This document shows positions 10,431 to 21,474 of a DNA stretch of 64,000 bases, in pieces. Source of the stretch: Agrypnia vestita (taxonomy: Eukaryota > Arthropoda > Insecta > Trichoptera > Phryganeidae); NCBI GenBank assembly GCA_016648135.1, contig JADDOH010010298.1, positions 1 through 64,000 on the forward strand, given 5' to 3'. The first letter of the stretch is position 1. Each line of letters starts with the position of its first letter. A program made the translations under genes and the position numbers. Under the pieces are notes generated by a model, which was not told where the DNA came from, did no database searches, and was given only the letters and a program-made list of their open reading frames with translations.

Positions 10431-11330
10431 CTACTTTTCGACTTTTGAGTATGTGATTTTCGTGCAAGACCATGCCATCCTTCTGATAAGGGTGTCATCC
10501 TTCAGCTTCTGTTTATTACTGGTGCAGAGAGTGACATCAATGCAACTCTCCCCGGCGGGGCCGGAGAATGTTGTTGGAAAACCGGGGGCATTGAGTATGT
10601 TAAGGCCGGAGGACGCAATGGAGTCTTCAAGGGTGCCTCTTTTTTCGCATCTAAACCTATCCAAGTCGTGGTCCCACCAAAGAGGAGAGCGAGCGTTGAA
10701 ATCACCTCCTATAATCACAAGCTTACTTTTCGGTCAACCGGTGTCGACCAAAATCCCTGCACCAGGCTGCAGTCCCTCCTCAAGCATCACAAGAGGTGCT
10801 TCAACATTTGGCGACTTACTACGACAGGTATACTGCTCCTGGATGAGTGCAATTGGGAAAATGTGGTCTTGCATCATACGCTGGACTTCAAGAGATCCAG
10901 CGCGTGATCTTCCCACGTTTATCTGTACGACCGTGTACTCCGAATGTGTAGACATAATTAGTTTTTTTAAATGTCAGATCCGATATAGCGATATAGGCCG
11001 GGCATGATTTTTCTCCAGTCGGGTGGTCTGTGGTTCTGTTGAAGGGCGAACAAGTTGCACAGCGCGCAGGAGCCGATTTGTTGGGGCAGGCTTCATCAGA
11101 GTGTCCTTCTGTGACACAGTGTCTACATGTAGGTTTTTCCACCTTACATCCACGGCTCAGGTGGCCATACAAATGGCATTTAAAACACCGAGTAGCACCA
11201 ACATAGACCCGTACGCGACAGGCATTCCAACCGGTCCAAATTTGGTTCTGTCACCCTAAGGGATACTTAGAAGAATCATCACAGTGCCTGTCTGCTTCGC
11301 ACTGGATCCGGAGGTCCGCCAAGACAAGTA
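10431..11330 (-). pseudogene. R1-like non-LTR element: gag zinc knuckles and endonuclease
   Basis: Read from the right, the first part (about 11330-10955) is the end of a gag-like ORF1. Its knuckle CFKCHLYGHLSRGC is followed by CRHCVTEGHSDEAC and a third Cys-rich segment, the triple CCHC array used by R1/jockey-group elements to bind their RNA. ORF2 follows with STHSEYTVVQINVGRSRAG at 10955 and, after a frame change near 10730, the apurinic-type endonuclease segment IIGGDFNARSPLWW and GESCIDVTLC (catalytic GDFN and IDVT motifs). A TAG lies in ORF1 upstream of the knuckles. The reverse transcriptase is absent, so this is an internal fragment. ORF1 and ORF2 overlap or adjoin, as is usual in the group. 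Plus-strand frames here are shadows. Confidence 0.85.
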
Positions 11331-12470
11331 TCAAAGTAAGGCGTGCTCCCTTCCCCGTTATCCGCGTCTAATCTTTCTCTCAAGTGTCTTATACAAACAC
11401 ATAATCCGTATGCAAAAACATACAATACATTGTATTCTTTCTATTTCCCATAACTATTCCGAAAATTTTCAAAAATTGCATTTAAGTTCTACAGAAAATT
11501 TTAAATACCATATCTCTGTACTCTTTGCATATTTTTGTGTTACTTTTTTTTGGTCAACTTGTTAAAAATTAAAGTGATTTGTGTTTTATTTTAAAAATTA
11601 ATAAATAGTATTTTTGTTAGTATTTTATAAACATCAATTGCGAATTTACAAGGATTTTGCAAATGTTATTATTTATAAAAGTTATCTAGACCTCGAATGT
11701 TTCACTCAGATTCAGGAACATTCCCGTGTGTTATTTGATTTATTGCGTTTTCCAGTATTTCGTGCCCAATCTCTGTAAATGTTGTTTCATATTGAAGCGG
11801 TCTTTGATCATCAAATATTTATTTTACGTACACATACCATTCATTTAATTCGTTATTGAAATCTATTACATAGACATACGTATGTCATAAATATCTGTTT
11901 CATTCATGCTCATTGTAAATAAGATACACGGAACAGTAGCGTGCAAGCAGACAGACATTGGACAGATACGCCAGCAATAGAGATTTGAAGGAGTTTGAAG
12001 GAAATTGGCAGACATGCATGATAATGAATTAATTTAGTTAATAACTGAATTAATATTTAGATCATCTGGGGAGACATCCTTGTATAAGTGGCTGTCTGGA
12101 CAATCTTACGATAATAGATATTGATTCCACTCGCAAAATCACCATTAAAAAATATTTTTAAATGGGCTATCAAAAATTATTAAAATACTTAAAAATTATT
12201 AAAATAAAATAAAAATTATTAAATTATAAAAATATATTTAACTATTAAAAGTGTACATTTTTAAATATCCAAATGCCACAAGCAAGTCAATATTAATTAA
12301 CTTTACAAATTTCGTCAAGCCATAATTGAACGCTCTTGCAGAACCTTGCAGAGTTAGTTTTAAAAACGATTTTTAGTGACATAATATATTAAAAAAAAAC
12401 AAGAGTTTGCTTCTTCTTCAAATGTAGCAAATTTATTTTGTGGTAACATAATTATAATTAAATTAATAAT
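11331..12470. other. AT-rich spacer with one weak coding-like stretch
   Basis: Mostly featureless AT-rich DNA. On the minus strand 11818-11713 the frame reads TEIGHEILENAINQITHG and ends NVPESE-stop. This looks amino-acid-like, but I cannot assign it and it may be the last piece of a transposon protein. The frame at 11284-11565 is not recognised. Confidence 0.3.
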
Positions 12471-12474
12471 TATT

Positions 12475-12570
12475 ATAATTTTTTCCTGATGAAGAAGCCA
12501 TTGGCTTTGAAACATGTTGATTTTTTTTCAATAAATAAGTGGTTTAAACAAAGTTAATTTATATTAATTA
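12475..12570 (+). repeat. Repeat end carrying a hammerhead-like motif
   Basis: CTGATGA at 12486-12492, one base, a stem GAAGCC/GGCTTT (closing G-T wobble) with loop ATT, then GAAAC at 12509-12513, AT, GT and T. It continues with TTTTTTTTCAATAAATAAGT and GTGGTTTAAACAAAGTTAAT, a tail resembling the ends of the repeats at 19082-19180 and 36510-36600. Helix I is weak here (2 bp). It is probably the terminus of a Penelope-related element. Confidence 0.5.
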
Positions 12571-12609
12571 CAAGAGTTTCCAGTTATTTATCATAGAAAA
12601 AGTTATATG

Positions 12610-12900
12610 TATTAATTGTTCGGAATCGTACGCTGTGCCAACCCCATCGGGGCTACCCGGAAGAGTGTTGCGTTTCGGGAAACACGTTATTTAACTGCCT
12701 GCGCGCCAGTGAAGATAACGTCATTAAAGCAGACAGCGGCGGGGCCTGCGACTAAAAAGTGTGATAGTGGCTTCCTTTCATCGTTTTGTCGGCGGGCGCG
12801 TCCGGCGGAGGCCTTTCATTGCGGCCGCCGGAGCAACAAGCGGGCTAATTGCCGCTCTCCGCGCACCAATGTGATTAAACAAAATACTAGAGCGCTCCAT
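12610..12900. other. GC-rich island
   Basis: CG-dense block with a 103-codon frame (12616-12927) lacking any recognisable domain. A regulatory or promoter-like island is possible. It has no visible copies elsewhere in the window. Confidence 0.35.
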
Positions 12901-13162
12901 TTAGTCCAAATTAATTGCATATGTTAAGAAGCGCATTCTGAAAATGGACATTTTAAAGATCTAATATCGCTACGAATGGACTATTCAAGGAGCGGAGGAG
13001 TCACGTCAACCGCCGCGCCCACATCCCCACAATCTGCTGCGACCTGTTTCGTGGCTAATAATTAATATAATTCGTGGGTAATAATAATAACTCAAAATAA
13101 TTTAATTGTAACTGGTTGCGGATATTTTATACGAACCATATTTTTTTCCGAGAAACGACTCT

Positions 13163-13200
13163 CGACGTTTCGTTAAATGCTTATTCAACGTCATCAGGAG
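13163..13200 (-). ncRNA. Hammerhead-like motif, left arm
   Basis: On the minus strand: CTGATGA, one base, stem GTTGAA paired with TTTAAC (one mismatch), GAAAC, then GTC and GAGAG. Flanking CTC/GAG could form helix I. GAAAC runs straight into GTC with no helix III loop, so any activity might need a dimer or be lost. Confidence 0.35.
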
Positions 13201-13564
13201 GATGACCTGTATGTCCTAGAACATGCATCCAAAGGAAATCTCTGTCACTTCATCAGATTTGACAAGACAAAAATCTTATCAACAGAACTATACTTTATAC
13301 CCAGATTAGTCCATTGAAATATAGAAATATCCCAATTTCAATAGAGATGACAGTTACAAACTATCAAGTATTTGGCGCCCTGCTCTTACGACATAGATTC
13401 AACCCTTGAGAGATATCGCAGTAAAATCCAACGAAGTAACTAGTACATATTTCACACTGGCAACCTCTACGATATAAGAAGTGAACACTCCACAACAAGG
13501 TGCATACAATTTACTCTCTCGAAAGCAGTAATCAGTCCGCCCTCTACCTCCGCGGGTAAAGGTC

Positions 13565-13605
13565 GTCCTCCTGATGACGTTGAATAAGAATTCAACGAAA
13601 CGACG
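13565..13605 (+). ncRNA. Hammerhead-like motif, right arm
   Basis: CTGATGA at 13571-13577, one base, a perfect six-base stem GTTGAA/TTCAAC, then GAAAC at 13597-13601. The cleavage-site equivalent reads GAC here rather than GTC, which would break the NUH rule. Confidence 0.3.
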
Positions 13606-13721
13606 AGAATCGTTTCTCGGAAAAACATACGGTTCGTTTAAAATATCCGCAACCAGTTACAGTTAAATATGTCTAACGACCGTAATAACAACCTTAACTC
13701 TTAAATAACTCAAAATAATTT

Positions 13722-14499
13722 CATGGTAACTACTATTCTCTCGCTACACACCGTCATTCATATCTAGGCCAGTATTTAAAATCTGTCCTAGGATGTCGTT
13801 TAGGTGGCAATTTGAGCTGTGCACCACAAATTCTTTTTTTATATAATAAATATTGCGCTTCAAAGAATGGCGATTGTTTTCATATTTATTTAGCTCATCG
13901 ATTTACTATTCTAGCGATATTTTACTTACGCAGTTTATTGAAAATGTGTTTCCTTTGACGAGTTCGTCATTTTCGGTGACTTTCTGCATCTAAGAAATTT
14001 CTTCTCCTAAAATTTCCTTCATCTATCAAAATCTAAGTATCGCCGCCAATGTAATGGAACATCTTTCATATTAATGAAATACAAAAAATAATTTATAAAA
14101 TCCGAAATCTTTTGAATAGAGGGAAACACGAGGAAAATTAACGTGTTACCATTAATAGCCCATCGTATTATCGCCTCGCGCGTTGAATACATTGCTAATT
14201 TATTTAATTGCAATATAATAATATAAACAGTATTACAATGTTCTAATAATAAAATTTCTGACCTATATATCTACATTTAAAAGGAATTTGATAAATTTTT
14301 AATGGTTAATATTTAATTTAAACTTTTTTAAAATTAATTTAACTTTGTATTATTTGTGTATACACGTTAGGTAACTTATATAAACAATCACTGCTGTAGC
14401 GCTTACTCAGCAGGAACGAAGGTGGTTTATCTTCTCATGCGACAATATCACTCAATTATCTCCACGTTATTGATACAATGGGAATGATGTGCTGACAGT
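13722..14499. other. AT-rich spacer
   Basis: No recognised features. The 64-codon frame at 14019-14213 is not identifiable. Confidence 0.4.
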
Positions 14500-14766
14500 T
14501 GTAATGCTAAGCGGGAATCACAAGAACGACAGGAGACTTTTCCCGGTGCCAACGAAACCTGATCAGTTTGCGATGCGCTCCTGTCTCGAGGAGTTTACCG
14601 TGCGCTTCCTTCACGGGCGGACCCTTCGCCGCGCGTGCCAATATATCTTCTCGTATTTAACTTGTGCTTTTTACATTTACATTAACATATTACATTGTAT
14701 ATTTTAACATGCCTCGGAGGTGGTAATAAAAGGCTCTCTACTCTTTAACCGTTCTTTTATTCCACA
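14500..14766 (+). mobile_element. LTR of a Ty3/gypsy element (CsRn1-like)
   Basis: The block begins TGTAATGC, ends TTCCACA, has a polyA signal AATAAA at 14725-14730, and is followed 19 bp later by a primer-binding site complementary to the 3' end of tRNA-Trp. Use of tRNA-Trp is typical of the CsRn1 clade of Ty3/gypsy elements. The exact LTR borders are inferred from TG/CA ends, and no second LTR or target duplication is seen. Confidence 0.55.
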
Positions 14767-14785
14767 ATCCGCACCTTCCTAAATG

Positions 14786-14805
14786 TAGTGACCCTGATGT
14801 GGTTC
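14786..14805 (+). other. Primer-binding site, tRNA-Trp type
   Basis: TAGTGACCCTGATGTGGTTC matches the expected complement of the tRNA-Trp 3' end (TGGTGACCCCGACGTG...) with a few transitions. It marks the start of the internal region of the LTR element. The sequence after it, to about 15000, may be the beginning of a gag gene (frame at 14799-14987) but is truncated. Confidence 0.6.
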
Positions 14806-15164
14806 AACCTTTCGATTGGGAAGTTGATGGGACGAAATACGTGAACTCGGGTGAAAGTGATATGATAAACGAACAAAAGAAGGACAAAGGTTATGTGAGC
14901 GTAAACCATTTTTCTGTTTTTGTTTCAATTGGCTCATCCTGCGCTGATCTCACGGCAGCGAGCACCGGCATACAGCAGAAACATTGAAGCATGACTTATT
15001 GCAAACGAATATTTTGGAAAAAATATAGATATCAAATATGTATGCTGCAGATTTTTATGATTCATCAAAACATGAATGCTATGATAACAATTGTGATAGA
15101 AATATTACGAAATATATGTTGTATTCCGATTTTTTTTACAAATAATTGGTTACGAAAAAGTCAT

Positions 15165-15360
15165 GCTGCGATGTTCCCACTGCACGCTCCTGCCGGCATA
15201 CCATGTATTCACAACTCAATGAACGGCAAATGGCAGGCGTTCGTCACCAGCAACCGGCAATAATAAACCAGCTACCAACAGCCAGCAACAAGCAATCAGC
15301 AATCACCAATCAGCAACCAGTAACTAGCAATCAGCAACCACCAACAAAAAATACGTAACA
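15165..15360 (+). repeat. CAGCAA-rich degenerate minisatellite
   Basis: From about 15246 to 15345 the sequence is built from variants of CAGCAACCAGCAATCA with a period near 7-14 bp, so frames through it give Asn/Gln-rich peptides. These are almost certainly not a gene. The flank 15165-15240 is less AT-rich and unassigned. Confidence 0.6.
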
Positions 15361-15679
15361 AGTAAATAGAGGAATCCAGTACACCGCCGAGCACCGAAAA
15401 ACCTTATCGCAGCATTGACCATTATTCTCATCCCTGCTGTGCATTATCATCGATATGGACTTTATGGCGGCCTTCATTGCTTTCGCTCAGGTAGATTAAT
15501 ACCAATGACATATGCGTATAGCAGATAATCGATTCACTTATTAGTTTTAATTTTCAATTATGTGAAATATTAAAAAAATACAATTTAGAGTATTTTATTA
15601 AAAAAAGAATATTGTCAATGTTTTCATTTTATTTTATAACAATTTTGAAAACGGAATGAGTGTTTTTATAATACTTGTA

Positions 15680-15828
15680 CCTATTATTTTAGGTTTAGAA
15701 ACTAATATAATATTTATATTTATTTTTGCGTCTGTTGTTTACTCAAAAAAAATAATGTTACGAGTTTTTGTAAACGCACTGTTACTCACACAAATACAAG
15801 TGGCTTTCCTAAAGTGAACGGACTCAAA
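15680..15828 (-). repeat. Dispersed repeat, copy 2 (inverted)
   Basis: Inverted copy of 4198-4345, sharing CCACTTG, GTGAGTAACAGTGCGTTTAC and CTAAACCTAAAATAAT. The borders coincide at about the same words in both copies. Confidence 0.8.
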
Positions 15829-17045
15829 CTACCGTGTCATGTAATAATAAATGTATCAATTTTTCTTTTAATTTTCCCGCGCGACGCACAGAATACATTA
15901 GACCTTACGGTTTAAATTGATTCTAAGGATTTATTATTTAAGATTGTGTACCATTTTTTTTATATATTTCTATAAATATTAAATTTTAACAATGACATTA
16001 TCATCATTATAACATGGTCATAGTCGTCAGTAAATTTATTTTCCGCCTGGTTGCATTCAAAGGCGCTGCTCGCCAGATGATTTCCCCCATGAGGTTTCTT
16101 GTATACGAATGAAAAAAATTAAATAGAAAAATTGAAATTTTCCAGATGTGACGAATTTCTGTTAAAATCTACCTAAAATCAATATCTCTCAATCTGACAT
16201 CCCAAAACACCAATCTTATTATCATCAAGCACCAATTATCTAATTCATACATCCTGCGTGTAGAAATATAATACTTCAAAATTCATTGCGATAGAAGTAA
16301 ATATTATAAGCTTTATAAGTTATTATCATAATAATTTCATAAAAAATTGGACAAGCGTTCGCGTTCTTCTTATACCCAAATAATAATAATGTCTGATGGC
16401 TCCAACGCGCTGACAAAGGGAGTTGCATAAAACATAATAACACCACCCGGTAAAGAATGGCTCTCGCGCGGCCCGTAACAAGCGGGGATGTTTTAATTAG
16501 TTTTATTTGTACTCGTCTCCTTTTTGCTTTTTTTGCTTTCTCAGAATAAATAAATGGAAACTGTGATAGCTTGTGGAAATGATTTAACTGCACGCATATT
16601 CACCCAAAGTACACGATATTTTTGTCTATATAGCTCAATATATTGACGGAACTTTTTTGGTAACAATCCAAAGAAAGTATAAACCACGAACCTCCTTTTT
16701 ATACCCCAACGGATTTACGTCCATGAGGAATAATAAGTAATTATTAATAAAATTCGAGCAGATAAAATTAATAATGTTCTTATCAAACCATTTTTAGAAT
16801 ACAAAATGTACGGGTATTCATTTAGAAAACCTTCAGATATCAACTTCATCCATAAGTGGAAGAATCTTGAATACATGGTCTTAGAGCGATTTTAGTTTAG
16901 TACAGCGAGACTTACAAAACTACCCGGTATGTACTTTGCGACATCAATTATAAAATGTTATATAAATGTAATTAAATTAATTATTAAAATATGTTTATGA
17001 TTCAATTATAATTTTAATAAAATAATAATTAAAGAATATTTTGTT
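15829..17045. other. AT-rich spacer
   Basis: No supported feature. The minus-strand frame 16276-16593 (105 codons) has no recognisable motif. A short CG-rich patch lies at 16430-16500. Confidence 0.4.
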
Positions 17046-17212
17046 TGTGTAGTGGTCTTGACGCTCATCTAGTGATATGGTGGTCGTTGGTTTGAGTCCC
17101 ATTCAAGGACACCAACAAGTTAGTCATATTTTCATGGCACAATATTTAGCTCAGTTTAAAAAAATATTGATATAACACGTATTCCGTATTTTTATCTCTA
17201 TTTAAAAAAAAA
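17046..17212 (+). mobile_element. tRNA-derived SINE, degenerate copy
   Basis: It matches the SINE consensus visible at 53657-53857: a tRNA-like head with B-box-like GGTTTGAGTCC, then the body words ACAAGTTAGTC, ATTTTCATGGCACAA, TATTGATATAACACG and an A-rich tail. The A box region is decayed. Confidence 0.75.
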
Positions 17213-17215
17213 AAT

Positions 17216-17452
17216 TACTATAGGACGACCACAATCAAGAGACCATTCCCTAGCTTTGTCCTGTAAGGAAAAAGCAGGGGAAAGTTGCCTGGCAAGCCCT
17301 TATTACAAGCCTCAATATGATATTCCAAATAAATATATATTTTTAAGTTTAAAAAAGGTTACTTACTTACTAGAAAAACTTATTTTGTGTTCATTTTTTG
17401 CACCGTAACAACACATATTTTTTTGCACACATTCTTTTGAATGGGGTCTAGC
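17216..17452 (+). repeat. Dispersed non-coding repeat, copy 1
   Basis: This matches 36266-36496 over about 230 bp, including CACAATCAAGAGACCATTC, TTACAAGCCTCAATATGAT, ATTCCAAATAAATAT and CACATTCTTTTGAATG. The family is unknown. A retroelement 3' region is possible. Confidence 0.8.
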
Positions 17453-17559
17453 TATAAACTACGCGCTAAATGTTTAATTTGGAGTACGGGATATCATAAA
17501 ATATATTTAATGCAAATGTATCGTGCACATTTTTCTAGAATGGTAAAGAGAATCAACTT

Positions 17560-18660
17560 CTTCCTTTTCTTTTTCTTCTTCAGCCTTCATCTCTCCACTG
17601 CTGGCAATAGGCCTAATCCATACCCTTCCATATTTTCTTGTTGTTTTGCTAGTTGTAGCAATTTCTTCCCCCCACAGCGGCTATATCGTCGGACCAACTC
17701 ATCTGAGGTCTTCCAATGACTCGTTTATTTTCCCAAGGTCTACTTTAGAACTCTGGAAGTCCACATTGTAGCATTCTATCTTACAACACCTACCTATTGC
17801 TTTTTAACTTTGCTACACGATCCATGATATTCACTACTCTAGTTATTCTCTTTCTTACGCTTACACGGATCTCTCCATGGGTCGTTGCGTGCACTTGAGC
17901 TTTTCTACACTTTTCTTTGTAAAGGTCATCGCCTCGGCTTTTCTCTTTAAGCTAATTGTGCCTCTATGTTGTTGAAAATATGTTTGAGTTTGCCAAAAGC
18001 AGTCCAGCTCATTTCTATTCGTTTTGGTTACTCTGCCATTTTGTTTTTTTTAACCATTTTTATTATGTGTCCCAGATATATACGAGTATTCATCTAGTAT
18101 TTCAATATAACTGTTATTGATTGTGATGATTTTGCTCTCTAGGCTCAAATTTTTTTTATATATATTTATATTGAGACTAACTTTGCTCATGTAGTTCTTT
18201 TATCATTATGATTAGTTTTATGATATTTTCACTTACAACTACTATGTCGTCAGCAAATCTTAGGTAACTTAAGTGCCATCTATCTTCACATCTCTGTTAT
18301 CCCAATTCAGGGTGATAAATACATATTCCTTGGCTAACGTGAAGAGTTTAGGCGAGATCGTGTCACCTTGTCGGACACCTTTTTCTAATTTATTTTCTCA
18401 GTTCTAGTGTCGTCGTCAATTATAACATTCAAAGTTGCATTTTCATATATAAACTTTATTAATCGTTTATATGTAGAATCTATTCTCGCATTTTGGAGTA
18501 CTTCGATGATTGCCAGTGTGTTTGCTTTGTATATAATTAGCGCGTTGATCACACTTATATTCAAAATAGAAAAGGACAGTCGCATTGGCCATCTAGACGA
18601 GATTCGTGTAACGGAATAATCCCTTTCTTTTGATACACAACATCCACACATCCTTTTGTA
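17560..18660 (-). pseudogene. RTE-like non-LTR reverse transcriptase, decayed
   Basis: On the minus strand the fragment reads in the order of an RTE reverse transcriptase. RIDSTYKRLIKFIYENAT (fingers/palm) lies near 18480, GVRQGDTISPKLFT near 18360, and the catalytic LRFADDIVVV near 18250. INIYKKNLSLESKI follows, then the C-terminal RDPWREICVSVRKRITRV and GRPQMSWSDDIA near 17690. The final AYCQQWRDEG-stop near 17600 is the usual end of the family. Many stops and frame changes are present and the endonuclease is missing. Unlike the other RTE-like pieces it preserves most of the polymerase in order. Confidence 0.85.
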
Positions 18661-19080
18661 TTATTATGTAATGTAACCATTTCTGGTTCAGCTTCAATGC
18701 CTGTCTCTTGATCAACATTATCGTCGTTGTGGAGTGAAGATAACATAAGAACAATTTTTTTCGCTTTTATTTTTGGGACATATGATACAATGACATCGAA
18801 ACCGAAAATAGAACTAGGCATTGGTCTGTCGCTGTCCTTAGTTTACAAAAATAATGGAGGAATTCCTTTTTTATTAAACAAATATCTGTACACGCTTATT
18901 CAGTAGAAATCCTCACCAAGCAATGATCCAGCCATCTTATCAAAAAATTGATATGGGGTTAAGTAAATTAAATCTATTAAATCATGCATAATTATAATTG
19001 AAAATTTTACAAGACAATTCATTTACCATTAATCCTTTGTCTAAAATAAATGTCTTATTAATATAATAAGATAGAATATA
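18661..19080. other. Spacer, one unassigned frame
   Basis: The minus-strand frame 18561-18821 overlaps the 5' edge of the RTE fragment and has no clear match. It may be more distal RTE sequence or chance. No other feature. Confidence 0.3.
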
Positions 19081-19081
19081 T

Positions 19082-19180
19082 ACACCACTAATTTTTTTAA
19101 ATATCAACATGTTTCAGGGCCAATGATCCCGTCATCAGGATACGATGCAGACTTTTTACAAATCACGAATTTGTAAGTAA
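19082..19180 (-). repeat. Repeat end carrying a hammerhead-like motif
   Basis: On the minus strand, from 19143 to 19101: GTATC, CTGATGA, one base, the arm GGGATC paired with GGCCCT, GAAAC, AT, GT, T and GATAT. Helix I can form from GTATC with GATAT. It is the same family as 12475-12570. The stem bases changed from AA/TT to GG/CC between the two copies, a compensatory change. The tail words (ATTAGTGGTG) match as well. Confidence 0.55.
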
Positions 19181-19297
19181 ATAAAGTATATTCTTGTTAA
19201 TTCTATTAATATTGTCACCATAAAATCTTTTTGCAATCATTACAGAAAATATCTTATTGTTTCAATGAGACTGTGAGGTTAAACAAAAGCAATTTTA

Positions 19298-19850
19298 TGC
19301 AGAGTGTTAGTTAACTTAGTAAAAACCACTACCAGATTTAGAGTCTACCGGTTTCGAGACGTACCCATCTCTTCGCCAGGACCAACTATGTTCCACTACT
19401 ATGTTCACAACATTATACATCAGAACCATAATATTGTTAAATTTTCACCAATATTTATCACATGCGAGTTAATCTTGTCAGAGACAAGTATGCACTAACT
19501 TGCCTCAGGAATCTCATCAATTTATACAAAATCAATTTTTCAGCCCTTTGTTCAATTTAACTTTCACAAAAGATTTGGTAACACCCACTTTAGACCCCGC
19601 CCCCTCTCACTCTCTCCCCCGTTAGATTCCTGATTGTTCTTTAGGCAAGTTAGTGCATGCTTGTCTCTGAAAAGATTAACACGCATGTGATATATATTGG
19701 TGAAAGTTTAACAATACTATGGCTGTGGTGTATAGTGTTGTAAACACAGTAGTGTAGTGTTGGTCCTGATGAAGAGACGGGTACATCTCGAAACCGGTAG
19801 ACCTTAAATCTGGTAGTGGTTTTTACTAAGTTAACTAACACTCTGTTATA
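19298..19850. mobile_element. Palindromic element with hammerhead-like motif in both arms
   Basis: Two inverted arms of about 210 bp (19298-19510 and 19640-19850) enclose a unique centre of about 130 bp. The arms share AGAGTGTTAGTTAACTTAGT, ACCACTACCAGATTT and ACTAACTTGCCT. Each arm carries the motif (19341-19382 minus, 19762-19803 plus). The two motif copies differ in helix II by T-G and C-A pairs, consistent with decay from an ancestral C-G pair. TTAT may be a short target duplication. The small frames inside are the palindrome read in both directions and not genes. Confidence 0.75.
19762..19803 (+). ncRNA. Hammerhead-like motif with helix I, II and short helix III
   Basis: GGTC, CTGATGA (19766-19772), one base, stem GAGA/TCTC with loop, GAAAC (19790-19794), CG, GT, A, GACC. 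GGTC and GACC can pair as helix I. AC and GT would form a two-base-pair helix III with a CG loop, and GTA satisfies the NUH cleavage rule. The extra base after CTGATGA departs from the classical core. Confidence 0.45.
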
Positions 19851-21440
19851 ATGTCTAACCACATGGTTAATGCTTTAAATATTAATAACATGCAATTTTG
19901 TACGTTCATTGACTTAAAATTCATTCCTCTGTCCTTAGACCTCTTACTCTCACGAGAATCATCCGAGCGAGCGTGATTTTGTTTGTTGATTTTGTGTAAT
20001 TTTTGATTTTGTTAATGCATGATCGAAAAATTCAACAATACCAGATATGCGAGGTAGTTTAAGGATATTATCCTAAAACCACCTGGCATGGCTGGTATTG
20101 TTAATACAATCAGCGGTGGATACCTGGCTATTTTTCATTTTAGTTTGACACTATCGCTACTGCGTAAATATGACCTCGTGGCTAGTTATATCTGATAAAA
20201 AAATGTATTTATTTCTTTGTTAACCGGTTAGACTTTTTAAGGTTTGTCTATATGGTAGAAACTGATCAAAAATAATATTCTGATGGATATGAAAAACCAT
20301 GTTGTTTCTTAAATGTTTTCACCTTCTTAATAATTTTTAATTGTTATTTTTTTTCACTCAACTGCAAATTATTATTTTAATCTCACTCACAGATATAAAA
20401 AATATTTATGTTACTAGTGGGTACTACTACTATTTAATACCATTGCTATAAATACAAGAAAACCTATTGTTTTAATTATGTCGCTTAGATATTTATTTAT
20501 TATCTTTTTAAAGCTAAATAATAATAATAATAATAACTTACTACTATTTAGATAAAATACTATTTTCATATTTATTTAAAAGATACCTCAATAATTACGG
20601 AAGGTATTATTTTAGTATAACAAAACAAGAATTTCTGTAATGGTATATTATTTCGTCTCTTTTCGTCAAATCTCTAAAGTAAAAAATATATCTATCTGAG
20701 CCACCAACTAGTATATAGGCAATTCTCTAGGTTAATCTTCAATTCATACCAATAATATAATAAATATTTGGTACAAAAATATTATGAGACGATTCGTGTT
20801 CATTCACGAGTAAACTTTCTTGTTATTCTGAAATACGGAACACAATACATATATGTTTTATGATTTGGACAAGCTTTCTTTTGTTCTGGACTTGCCAAAA
20901 CAGTTCCATTGTACTCTTCCATTCATGACGTTATGACCGACACAATTATTATGCGAAAACCTGCTTGGCTTGGAATAGTATGTCCTGGGTATTACGAGAA
21001 CCTTTATGGTGGGCAGCCTCTTTATATTTTGTAAATAATAGTTTTTTACTAAACAATACAGACCTGGGTCTAGTTCTGAAAACAAGATGTATCTAATATC
21101 ATTATAATGTAATTTGGATTGCTATTGAATCTTCATAACGTTTAAGAAATCTTTTTAATCGGGAATTTTATCATTGCAAACATAATTTAATAAATTATAT
21201 AATTTATTCGTTTGGTGAGTTTTACATGTTTTCTTACAAATCCGTTTAAAATGCCTGTGTTTTTACAATGAAAAGATTATTGTAGAATGATGTGAACAAT
21301 TCTGTAGTTGTTCGCCGGTGAAATAAATTTTTTGAACCAAGTTTATATTTTTAATGCTATCAATAGCTTAGATATATTTTTATAGACCATAATAGTTGAG
21401 TAATGATATTTGGTAGTGAGTTTACCATTACGACCTAGTA
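19851..21440. other. AT-rich spacer with a small microsatellite
   Basis: Contains an (AAT)n microsatellite at about 20517-20537. The minus-strand frame 20858-21085 is unassigned. No recognised transposon. Confidence 0.4.
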
Positions 21441-21474
21441 ACCAAAGATATCGGTCTACAAATCGGTCTACTAT

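Larger units (their letters stand above)
13086..13721. mobile_element. Inverted-arm retroelement with 18-bp target duplication
   Basis: A 600-bp element (13104-13703) is flanked by the perfect direct repeat AATAACTCAAAATAATTT at 13086-13103 and 13704-13721. Its two arms are inverted copies of about 100 bp, one from AACTGGTTGCGGATATTT at 13109 and one ending in its complement at 13664. Both contain a CTGATGA-hairpin-GAAAC hammerhead-like motif. A shorter relative lies at 34150-34385 with a different 12-bp duplication. Target duplications of variable length point to target-primed retrotransposition (Penelope-like or LINE-driven) rather than a cut-and-paste transposon, although the arms look like terminal inverted repeats. 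No coding region. Confidence 0.8.

Noticed and set aside
10453..11007. 184-codon plus-strand frame
   Set aside because: Shadow of the R1-like element, whose zinc knuckles and endonuclease motifs are on the minus strand.
15146..15358. Asn/Gln-rich protein
   Set aside because: Produced by translating a CAGCAA-type minisatellite, and another frame over the same DNA is equally open.
19304..19862. Two similar small proteins at 19304-19498 and 19650-19862
   Set aside because: They are the same palindrome arm read on opposite strands, and conservation reflects the inverted repeat.
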